Shown: positions 7,328 through 13,222 of the stretch, in pieces
How positions within the stretch are numbered: the stretch's first letter is position 1
Layout: every line of letters begins with the position of its first letter
DNA from: Euryarchaeota archaeon UBA438
GTDB lineage: Archaea; Thermoplasmatota; Poseidoniia; Poseidoniales; Thalassarchaeaceae
DNA: 13,222 nucleotides
Assembly: GCA_002504435.1 (NCBI GenBank)
Contig: DAQP01000002.1
Coordinates: 1,042 to 14,263 of the forward strand
Reading direction: 5' to 3'
Translations under genes and position numbers: made by a program
The notes under the pieces: model-generated
The model's input: the letters and a program-made list of their open reading frames with translations, nothing else
The model's database searches: none
Told to the model about the DNA's origin: nothing

Positions 7328-8268
7328 GTGAGGACATTAACGAAAGGCGCCGAGTGATGGCAATAGCCCTCTTTGGCGCAACGATAATCTCCTTCGCTCC
7401 GCTTCTGTATATCCAATCTGGCACCTCCCCGTTAACAGGTGCATTCTACCGAATGCTGTACGCCCTGCCTTTGTTGGGACTATTGGTTTTAATTTCCAAA
7501 AAACAAGATCCTCGGGACTCAAACTCCAGATGGCTTGCATTCGGAGCAGGGATCCTCCTGGCCATTGATTTCGCGGGATATCACAGCGCTATCGACTACA
7601 TCGGTAGCGGCATTGCAACGATGATCGGCAATTCTCAAGTGATCATAGTCACACTGGTTACTTGGTGGCTATTTGGGGAGCGCCCAAACCGATTCATCCT
7701 CCTCTCACTTCCAATGGTTATGTTTGGCTTGGTGCTGATTTCTGGAGTTTGGGACGACGCTCCATACGGAGAGGACCCGGTCAAGGGAGTAATTGGAGGG
7801 ATGGTTGCAGCGATATTTTATTCCTCATTCCTGATTGCTTATCGCCAATCGAATAGAATTGGTGGACCTGCTGTTAATGCGCAATTTGATGCGACTGCTG
7901 GAGCAACGTTAGGGTTACTCATTCTTGGTACAATGCCCCCGAGCTCGCTTGGAATAGAGGCAATCGATCATACAATTAGTTGGCCAAATCATGGTTGGTT
8001 GGTGCTATTAGCTGTATCATGCCAAGTAATTGGCTGGATAGCCATAACCTACGCTCTTCCCAGACTGCCAGCTGCTCATACATCATTCGCAGTTCTTACC
8101 CAACCAGTTCTTACGATAATTTGGGGGATGTTAATTCTGGGTGAGGAGCCCTCGATGCAGCAATCCGCTGGAATGGTTTTGATACTTGTATCCGTGATTT
8201 CAGTAACTGCCTTTGGTGATGCCAAAGCTACCACTGGCCCAGAAGTAGGTGTACAGGGCGAGAGATAG
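7324..8268 (+). CDS. EamA/DMT-family transporter, ten TM helices
   Basis: Inner-membrane carrier of the drug/metabolite transporter superfamily, 314 residues, with two EamA repeats. About ten hydrophobic helices can be counted: roughly residues 12-30, 39-58, 67-90, 95-118, 122-142, 154-176, 186-208, 220-243, 247-270 and 275-295. The second repeat ends in the common EamA stretch LTQPVLTIIWGMLILGEEPS. The start is TTG, whose TG is shared with the TGA stop of the glutaredoxin gene (TTGA overlap), with AGGA 5 bases before it. An ATG at 7357 would remove only 11 polar residues and is the alternative. The substrate is unknown; family members export amino acids, nucleosides or drugs. Placement suggests transcription with bolA-grxD, which need not mean a shared function. 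Confidence 0.9.
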   Translation: MSEDINERRRVMAIALFGATIISFAPLLYIQSGTSPLTGAFYRMLYALPLLGLLVLISKKQDPRDSNSRWLAFGAGILLAIDFAGYHSAIDYIGSGIATMIGNSQVIIVTLVTWWLFGERPNRFILLSLPMVMFGLVLISGVWDDAPYGEDPVKGVIGGMVAAIFYSSFLIAYRQSNRIGGPAVNAQFDATAGATLGLLILGTMPPSSLGIEAIDHTISWPNHGWLVLLAVSCQVIGWIAITYALPRLPAAHTSFAVLTQPVLTIIWGMLILGEEPSMQQSAGMVLILVSVISVTAFGDAKATTGPEVGVQGER

Positions 8269-8396
8269 TTGCGAAGGGATGGGATGCACTTAGCGAGAAC
8301 CTAACGACCCTGTACGGGCCGATGTGGAGGCCGGAGATAGATAATCGTTGTTGGATTAATGTCCATTTGAGGCCATTTTAGGACTTTTTTACCAGT
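8269..8396. other. Convergent intergenic region
   Basis: This is the largest non-coding gap in the window, 128 bp between the convergent transporter and methionine aminopeptidase genes. I see no ORF, tRNA-like fold or repeat in it. It holds a short GGCC...GGCC pairing possibility around 8318-8334 and two T-runs near its right end, described separately. No T-run that could end the minus-strand operon is obvious on the other strand. Confidence 0.5.
8376..8390 (+). terminator. Putative archaeal T-run terminator after the transporter gene
   Basis: A T4 run (8376-8379) followed by a T6 run (8385-8390) lies just before the convergent gene end. Archaeal termination commonly uses short T-runs without a strong hairpin, and the position suits the end of the bolA-grxD-transporter transcript. 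The call rests on position and composition only. Confidence 0.4.
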
Positions 8397-9410
8397 TTAT
8401 GCGACAGTTAGCACTTCAGGCCCGCCTTCAGTGACATATACCGAGTGTTCGAATTGCCCCACATTCCCGCCGTCCCGGTCCTTTAGAGCCGAGTAAACCT
8501 CTAGGAACCTAATCGAAGTCAACTTCTTCACTAGGGCATTCCACTTTCTTCGAAGGGATTCCTCATCCGCCTCTGGGAACGGCTTCTCAAGGAGCGGGTA
8601 TGCCCACCTCTCAGCAAACGGGAGAGTATTGTAGCGCTCTTCGATATAGCGAGCCATGGTGGCACCCAGGGGCTTCAATTTCCCCTTGTCAAGGGCTTTC
8701 CGTATGCGGACATCCCCCGTCACCCTGAGTATGTTCGAGGAGTCCGCTGGACTAACATTGTCAACCATCCCGCTCCGTCCAGTCGTATTGAAAGGCTCAA
8801 CTGCATAGACGCCTCCTGCCTCAACCGCCCCTTTGAATCCCGGATTGCTAGCTCCACAGGCATACATCGGGATCGAAACCCCATTGTGGAGACTCCACCG
8901 CTCCATCTGGTGCCCGCAAAGATTGGAAATCGGCACAAATCCCGCGTCCTTTGCTACCTGCTCAGCGGCTGCTCCAATTTTGTGCCAGGGGGTATCTGGG
9001 TGCATCAGCTCAATCGCAGCGTCCCTTGCCTCTCTGGCGGCCTTGATCTGTTCGGTGTGCTTACCTCCGTTGCCGACCTCGATAGTCATAGCATTGTCAC
9101 CAAGTGCTCCTTTGATGTGGACTCCCACATCGAGCTTCACTAGGTCCCCCTTCTGGAACACCATTTCCCCATCCCATCCTTCTGGAGGGGCCTGCTGCGA
9201 GTTGGTCGTGTAATGTGCAGCGAAGTCGTTTACTGAAATTGTTACCGGGAAGGCCGCCTGACCTCCATGCCTCCGGATGAACCTCTCAGCAGAGTCAATA
9301 ACTTCGTTCCAGGCCTTCCCAGCTACTATCTCCCCCTCGATCCCTTCGAGAGTCCTTCTAGCCACGTGGCCGGCGTCTTTCCATTGCTTCAAGTCCGACT
9401 CTTCGACCAT
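8397..9410 (-). CDS. map: Methionine aminopeptidase, type 2 (MetAP2)
   Basis: Removes the initiator methionine from nascent cytoplasmic proteins. 337 residues, a usual size for this enzyme. The pita-bread fold residues are in place: FPVTISVNDFAAHYT (54-68, His66), metal ligands Asp94 (KLDVGVH), Asp105 (GDNAMT), His167 (CGHQMERWSLHNG), Glu205 (AVEPF) and Glu321 (FEHSVYV). The long helical insertion between about 225 and 310 marks it as type 2, the archaeal and eukaryotic kind. The ATG lies 22 bases inside the end of the preceding tsaC gene, and a strong SD (GGAGGAGG) about 8 bases before the ATG supports this start. It is the last gene of a four-gene operon, so translation is probably coupled to tsaC. 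Confidence 0.97.
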   Translation of the reverse strand: MVEESDLKQWKDAGHVARRTLEGIEGEIVAGKAWNEVIDSAERFIRRHGGQAAFPVTISVNDFAAHYTTNSQQAPPEGWDGEMVFQKGDLVKLDVGVHIKGALGDNAMTIEVGNGGKHTEQIKAAREARDAAIELMHPDTPWHKIGAAAEQVAKDAGFVPISNLCGHQMERWSLHNGVSIPMYACGASNPGFKGAVEAGGVYAVEPFNTTGRSGMVDNVSPADSSNILRVTGDVRIRKALDKGKLKPLGATMARYIEERYNTLPFAERWAYPLLEKPFPEADEESLRRKWNALVKKLTSIRFLEVYSALKDRDGGNVGQFEHSVYVTEGGPEVLTVA

Positions 9411-9991
9411 CCCAGTACCTCCTCCTTGCTTACTATTCCCTCTCTTAGGACCTCAATCTCAGGCATGTCGGATGGACCATAGGAGTAATCCCACGATATC
9501 AAGGTACTGGGCAAACCACCTCCGCACACACCAGAAACGAACGCTATCTCATTATCGAACGAGGAAAGAAGCTGGGCCGCCTCCCTACAATCTTCCACAG
9601 GATGCTCCCCGCTGACATTAGCACTAGTTGCGGTCAAGGCCCCCGTTTTCTCCAGCAGAGCAACGGCCGAGGGATGGGACATCACCCTGACTGCGACCAT
9701 ATTACCTCCTAGCCTGCTATCCATTTCTGTCCTAGCCTCTAGAAGAAGAGTTAGCGAACCATTGGGGAAGCTACCAAGGATTTCCGTAGCTAGTTCCGGG
9801 ACCTTTACCAAATCCCTCGCCTGTTCAATATTGGCTACTCCCAAACTGACAGGCTGATCAGCCCCCCTTCTCTTGAGCGCGAAAAGGCTGTCTAGGGAAT
9901 CCGAATTCGGGATGCACCCCAGGGCTGGCTGGGTTGAGGTCGGATAGACAATGCATCTGCCCTCCAAGGCCGCCTTCACCGCTCTTTCCAT
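9389..9991 (-). CDS. tsaC: YrdC-domain L-threonylcarbamoyladenylate synthase (TsaC/Sua5 type)
   Basis: Makes threonylcarbamoyl-AMP from threonine, bicarbonate and ATP, the first step of t6A modification at position 37 of ANN-decoding tRNAs. 200 residues, covering only the YrdC domain and lacking the Sua5 C-terminal domain found in many archaeal homologues. Visible motifs are VYPTSTQPALGC (15-26), the KxR site KRR (40-42), SLTLLL (79-84), ATSANVSG (121-128) and PSTLISWD (161-168). The first motif departs from the usual YPTxTxYGLGC: QPALG replaces VYGLG. The frame is open to an ATG at 10051 inside the RDD gene, but the ATG at 9991 lies 7 bases past that gene's stop, has a GGTAGG SD, and gives a family-like N-terminus. 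A YciO-like paralogue of unknown role is the alternative. Confidence 0.85.
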   Translation of the reverse strand: MERAVKAALEGRCIVYPTSTQPALGCIPNSDSLDSLFALKRRGADQPVSLGVANIEQARDLVKVPELATEILGSFPNGSLTLLLEARTEMDSRLGGNMVAVRVMSHPSAVALLEKTGALTATSANVSGEHPVEDCREAAQLLSSFDNEIAFVSGVCGGGLPSTLISWDYSYGPSDMPEIEVLREGIVSKEEVLGWSKSRT

Positions 9992-9998
9992 TTCGAAC

Positions 9999-10577
9999 CT
10001 ACCTGATGTGCTTCCGACTTGCCGGGGGCAAGGAGTTGGCATGAGCCACAATCGTTCCGATTTTCAGATCTAGATTGGTTTGATGAGTGTGACGTTGGAA
10101 AATCCTCGCTACCTCGTAGACAGCTGTTGCAATATTTACCAGGGGAATCAGGTAAACCAGCTTCCAAATGGCACGCCTGTCCCACATTTGGCTAGTTACT
10201 GCGCTTCCATCCGAACAGACTACGGCAAGCCCCATCATTTTCTGGCCAAGGGATCTGGAGTACCACAGGCCTGTTATCCTCCAGTACAACCAGTGAGAGG
10301 CCAGAAGAACGAAGCTGTATGCTATGGAATAATGGGGACTGGTCCTCCACGTCTCAAGCACCCATACATGGAACAGCTCCCATTTCGTTGCCAGCATTAG
10401 TAAGGTGGTCACGATCACGATGTCAATTATCAGTGAAGTGCCCCTCCTTACCCCGGAAGCCAGAATGGTTCCCTCTGGTAGATTCCAGTGCTCGCCCGCC
10501 TGCTCGGAAACTATTGCCTTTGCCAGCGTGCCCCCACTCACTGGGGTGAGCGATATTGGGGAATCGTGGTCTATCAT
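9999..10577 (-). CDS. RDD-family membrane protein
   Basis: 192 residues with three predicted membrane helices (about 47-64, 84-101 and 136-155). The RDD pattern is partly readable: RRGTSLIIDIVI (44-55) with Arg and Asp before and inside the first helix, and GQKMMGLAVV (111-120), the usual GxxxxGLxVV turn. The first 40 residues and the last 25 are polar and probably cytoplasmic. The function of RDD proteins is poorly known; some have been proposed as ion or small-molecule transporters. The ATG is 9 bp after the helicase stop and is preceded by GAGGG; tsaC starts 7 bp after its stop. It is therefore tightly inside the helicase-tsaC-map operon, although nothing in its sequence explains why a membrane protein sits there. 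Confidence 0.8.
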   Translation of the reverse strand: MIDHDSPISLTPVSGGTLAKAIVSEQAGEHWNLPEGTILASGVRRGTSLIIDIVIVTTLLMLATKWELFHVWVLETWRTSPHYSIAYSFVLLASHWLYWRITGLWYSRSLGQKMMGLAVVCSDGSAVTSQMWDRRAIWKLVYLIPLVNIATAVYEVARIFQRHTHQTNLDLKIGTIVAHANSLPPASRKHIR

Positions 10578-10586
10578 GATGCGCCC

Positions 10587-12566
10587 TCAGGACATTCCGA
10601 GGATGTGCCAAGCCTCAAAGTTGCGTTCTCTGGCATGTCTGAGCCATCCTTCCCAGTTCTCATCGAATCTTAATGTCGCGGGGTCACCAATCACTATCAA
10701 ACCCCTCCTCGCGCGAGTAAGGGCTACATTCAGCCTCCTGGGGTCGGAGAGGAACCCAACCTTGCCATCACTGTTGGATCTTACACACGAGAACACAATC
10801 ACCTCCTTCTCCCTGCCCTGGTAGCCGTCCACGGTCTTCACCTCCACGTCCTGAATCGACTCAGGAAGAACGTCCCTGATAGCCCTCACCTGTGCCGCAT
10901 AAGGGGTGATTACTCCGATGTCCTCCATCCCGACATCCCCCGTATCCACCAAACCCTCGACTATTTTCGAAACCCAAGAAGCCTCGACGGCATTTTCCTT
11001 CGACTCCCCGTCAGGAGCCGCCTCCCCTCCATCAACTGGAATGAATGCAATCGGGGCATCCCAATCAGGCCATAGGATGCCTGCTGGGGTGGGTCGTTGG
11101 TCACTATCGACACCATCCACTAGGAGGCCATCGTAGAAGGCCCCGTTTGGAAACTCTGAGATAGCTGGATGCATCCTGTATTGCGTGGTCAAAAGGTGGG
11201 CTTCTATCCCCATCCCCATCATTCTCTCGAATAGCGACTTAGACAGCCCGCCACTCTCTGCCCTACGGGATATGACAGTTGGAGGCAGTTGCTTGTGATC
11301 GCCAACCAGTACTACCTGCCTTGCTCCACGAACAATTGGAACAAGGGACGCCGGCTCGGTTGCCTGTGTCGACTCATCCAGCAGAACCTGGGGAAAGCGC
11401 CTCCCATCGAGTAGCTCATGACCAGATCCTATGCAAGTGCAGCAAAGAACCTGGGCCTTGTCAAGAATATCGTCACGCATCTGCCCCTCAATTTTTCGCA
11501 CCTCTTTCCATCCTCTGCTGAGGTCCCTATGGGCCAATCCCTTCTCCTTTCCACCCCTCATTCCCTTGATCTTTCTTCCCAACTTCTCATTGAGCTCCAG
11601 ATGTTCAACCAGATCCCTCCTCAGTGGGTGCTTCTCCATCAAAGCGTCCATCGTAGCCTCCCTAAGCCCCTCTCTTACCTTGACTGGCTGACCCAACCTA
11701 ACTGCTCTGACACCTAGCTTCAATAGCCCCTCCAGAAGATTGTCTACGGCGACATTAGAATCGGCAACAGCCAGAACCGTACCCATGTCTTGCTGCGCCC
11801 AAGCCTCTAGTATTCTCACCGCAGTATGGGTCTTCCCTGTCCCAGGAGGGCCTTGAATGAGAGTCATTCTCTGCTCAACCGCCGCCTTTGCTGCACTTCT
11901 CTGAGCCTCATTTAGATTCATGTCCAGAGAGTAGCTTCTACCTCTGACCCCTCCAAGCTGTGGAGGGAGGGAAGCAGTTCCTGCAGGGTCGTGAACCAAG
12001 CCAAGAATCAGCTCTCGAAGCGGTGCTCCGCCTTCTTCCTGGAAGATTGCGTTCAGTGCGTCCCTCATCCTATCGTAAGCGACTCTATTGGCCCCTCTGT
12101 CCATTCTCCAACTGTCTTTCCTTATGTCAGAAGGAAGCTCAGGCAAGACTATTTTGATGGAGTTCCTCCTCCTTTCACTAACTATTGCCTCAATTGGTCT
12201 TTCGGAAAGAGGATCTCCACGACTCAGCATCACTATATCCCCCTGCCTGAAGCGATGAGAACCCAAATCGCCCCTTCCCCTCTTGCCAAGTTTCACAACC
12301 CGCTGATCAAATAGCCATCCATCTGGTTTCGCTACTAGATCAAACAGTGCAACACCATTGGAGACAAGCCTCTCCCTGGACCAGTTTCTGAGCCTTCGTT
12401 CTGTCGAAGCAAGCTCGTCATCCAGCTCCCATCTGATCAGCTTCTGGTAAGCCTCATGGTGATCCTGGCTCCTCTTGAACCTAGAAGGCAGTTCCTCGGG
12501 CTCCCCTTCCACAATACTGCGCGTAGAAACCCCCTCATCACCATTCCCCGAGAGCAAATGCCCCAT
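10587..12566 (-). CDS. SF1B DNA/RNA helicase, UPF1/IGHMBP2 (SMUBP-2) type
   Basis: ATP-dependent helicase of 659 residues, the size typical of archaeal IGHMBP2-like proteins. An N-terminal part (about 35-215) with an OB-like barrel (RQGDIVMLSRGD, 107-118) precedes the two RecA domains. SF1 motifs are complete: Q-motif region LNEAQRSA (218-225), Walker A GPPGTGKTHT (239-248), motif Ia VLAVADSNVAVDNL (264-277), Walker B LLDEST (395-400), motif III GDHKQLPPT (422-430), motif IV QYRMHP (462-467), motif V VDGYQGREK (579-587) and motif VI VALTRARRG (614-622). There is no R3H or zinc finger at the C-terminus. The family unwinds 5'-3' on RNA or DNA; the real substrate here is unknown. The ATG lies about 39 bp downstream of a TATA-like element and lacks an SD, as expected for the first gene of an operon. 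Confidence 0.95.
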   Translation of the reverse strand: MGHLLSGNGDEGVSTRSIVEGEPEELPSRFKRSQDHHEAYQKLIRWELDDELASTERRLRNWSRERLVSNGVALFDLVAKPDGWLFDQRVVKLGKRGRGDLGSHRFRQGDIVMLSRGDPLSERPIEAIVSERRRNSIKIVLPELPSDIRKDSWRMDRGANRVAYDRMRDALNAIFQEEGGAPLRELILGLVHDPAGTASLPPQLGGVRGRSYSLDMNLNEAQRSAAKAAVEQRMTLIQGPPGTGKTHTAVRILEAWAQQDMGTVLAVADSNVAVDNLLEGLLKLGVRAVRLGQPVKVREGLREATMDALMEKHPLRRDLVEHLELNEKLGRKIKGMRGGKEKGLAHRDLSRGWKEVRKIEGQMRDDILDKAQVLCCTCIGSGHELLDGRRFPQVLLDESTQATEPASLVPIVRGARQVVLVGDHKQLPPTVISRRAESGGLSKSLFERMMGMGIEAHLLTTQYRMHPAISEFPNGAFYDGLLVDGVDSDQRPTPAGILWPDWDAPIAFIPVDGGEAAPDGESKENAVEASWVSKIVEGLVDTGDVGMEDIGVITPYAAQVRAIRDVLPESIQDVEVKTVDGYQGREKEVIVFSCVRSNSDGKVGFLSDPRRLNVALTRARRGLIVIGDPATLRFDENWEGWLRHARERNFEAWHILGMS

Positions 12567-12600
12567 TTCGTACGATTCAACCCGAGCACCTTCCCGTGAG

Positions 12601-12610
12601 GATTATACGA
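12601..12610. promoter_or_regulatory. TATA-like element shared by two divergent genes
   Basis: GATTATACGA reads as a TATA core on the plus strand (TTATAC) and on the minus strand (GTATAATC). With archaeal spacing of about 25 bp it would start transcription near 12630 toward the zinc-ribbon gene, leaving a leader of about 20 bases that contains an SD. It would also start near 12580 toward the helicase operon, leaving a short leader without SD. It is the only clear AT-rich core in the 84-bp divergent gap. Inference from motif and spacing. Confidence 0.4.
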
Positions 12611-12650
12611 TGAGTTTCTGGGAAGCCGCCTACGGGTGGGGGGCATACCG

Positions 12651-13222
12651 GTGTTTGACAGATTCAAATTCAATCGTAAGAAGGACGATGAGGGCATAGA
12701 ATGCCCGCTTTGTCAGCAGAAAAACCCCCTTGAAGCGGCCTCATGTTCAAGATGCTCCTACCAGCTCCAGAAAGCAACTCACCAACAAGAGGCATCGGTC
12801 GACGAAGGAGAGGCATCCGATCTTTTCGACGAACTGCTGGGGGATTTCGAAGAAGACGAGGATGAAGAGGTAGTTGACTGGTCAAAGACCACGTTCACTA
12901 TGGATGATGTCACAATTGACGTCAAGCAATATGGCAAGGACGACTCAGTGGTAACCAAGCAGAAGCCGAGCTTTGCCCTTACTGTGGATATTCCCGAACC
13001 CAGTGAAGGTGAAGAGGTCGAGCCCTACGAACTGAAGCCCGAGGACGCCCCTGAGTTTGTGACCAAGTTCGAGGTTCCTGATTCAGAGCCTGAGCCAGTT
13101 GAGGAAATAGCCCCGCAGCAAGTGGAATTGATACAACCAACCTCGGAATCGGCGGACGAGGTTGAAATCGTAGCTGCTAGTGAAATTCCCGATGCAACAC
13201 CAAAGGAGCCAGAGCCGGAGCC
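12651..13222 (+). CDS. Zinc-ribbon protein with long acidic tail, 3' part outside window
   Basis: I read 190 residues from a GTG at 12651 to the right edge, with no stop. The start MFDRFKFNRKKDDEGIE is basic, then a zinc ribbon of the form CPLC-x(10)-CSRC (residues about 18-34) follows. From about residue 45 the chain is acidic and of low complexity, with FDELLGDFEEDEDEEVVDW, a short ordered-looking patch (WSKTTFTMDDVTIDVKQYG), then repeated Glu-Pro rich segments ending in EPEPEP at the edge. The preceding GGTGGGGGG, 7 bases upstream, is a plausible SD and decides for this GTG over the in-frame GTG at 12636. Function not recognised. A zinc ribbon plus disordered acidic linker suggests a protein-interaction or scaffold role, but this is inference and more domains may lie beyond the edge. 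Confidence 0.72.
   Translation, partial: MFDRFKFNRKKDDEGIECPLCQQKNPLEAASCSRCSYQLQKATHQQEASVDEGEASDLFDELLGDFEEDEDEEVVDWSKTTFTMDDVTIDVKQYGKDDSVVTKQKPSFALTVDIPEPSEGEEVEPYELKPEDAPEFVTKFEVPDSEPEPVEEIAPQQVELIQPTSESADEVEIVAASEIPDATPKEPEPE

Noticed and set aside
8269..8396. Possible small RNA or tRNA in the convergent gap
   Set aside because: No cloverleaf, no conserved tRNA boxes and no strong hairpin found by eye; only T-runs and a short GGCC pairing.
12610..12699. Short ORF beginning MSFWEAAYGWGAY on the plus strand
   Set aside because: It overlaps the start of the zinc-ribbon gene in another frame, has no SD or recognisable content, and the zinc-ribbon frame is long and patterned.
1..13222. CRISPR arrays, insertion sequences, attachment sites or origin repeats
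   Set aside because: No regularly spaced direct repeats, transposase or integrase genes, terminal inverted repeats or clustered origin-like repeats were seen.

Overview
The window looks like a piece of a marine planktonic euryarchaeal genome, most likely Marine Group II/III (Poseidoniales or a relative, Thermoplasmatota). This rests on gene content only. There is a type 2 methionine aminopeptidase, an IGHMBP2-type SF1B helicase, a winged-helix/STAND ATPase, a zinc-ribbon protein with a long acidic tail, archaeal TATA-like elements, and first-of-unit genes without Shine-Dalgarno (SD) sequences. Mixed in are bacterial-style genes (BolA, CGFS glutaredoxin, RDD protein, EamA transporter), as is usual in these surface-ocean heterotrophs. 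Base composition is roughly balanced and coding density is very high. I see no mobile element, CRISPR array, tRNA or rRNA.

Layout. (1) On the minus strand, a partial PQQ/WD40-like beta-propeller gene runs off the left edge, downstream of an M32 metallocarboxypeptidase. (2) Divergently on the plus strand come an S15-family (Xaa-Pro dipeptidyl-peptidase/CocE-like) lipoprotein hydrolase and a winged-helix STAND ATPase. (3) A thioredoxin on the minus strand ends inside the stop codon of that ATPase. (4) A plus-strand run holds ribulose-phosphate 3-epimerase, BolA, monothiol CGFS glutaredoxin and an EamA/DMT transporter; the last three are tightly packed. (5) After a 128-bp convergent gap with a T-run there is a four-gene minus-strand operon, transcribed in the order SF1B helicase, RDD membrane protein, TsaC/Sua5-type threonylcarbamoyl-AMP synthase, methionine aminopeptidase. 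(6) A divergent promoter region leads to a zinc-ribbon/acidic-tail protein that runs off the right edge.

How the genes may work together. The two peptidases fit a protein-degrading heterotroph: the S15 lipoprotein would act outside the membrane and the M32 enzyme in the cytoplasm. Thioredoxin, BolA and the CGFS glutaredoxin are redox and Fe-S functions, and the last two are a known interacting pair. The helicase-RDD-TsaC-MetAP operon combines RNA/DNA unwinding, t6A tRNA modification and N-terminal Met removal, with an unexplained membrane protein inside it. No clearly new multi-gene system is visible. The best leads are that operon with its variant TsaC motif, the compact wHTH-STAND regulator, and the BolA-glutaredoxin pair in an archaeal setting.
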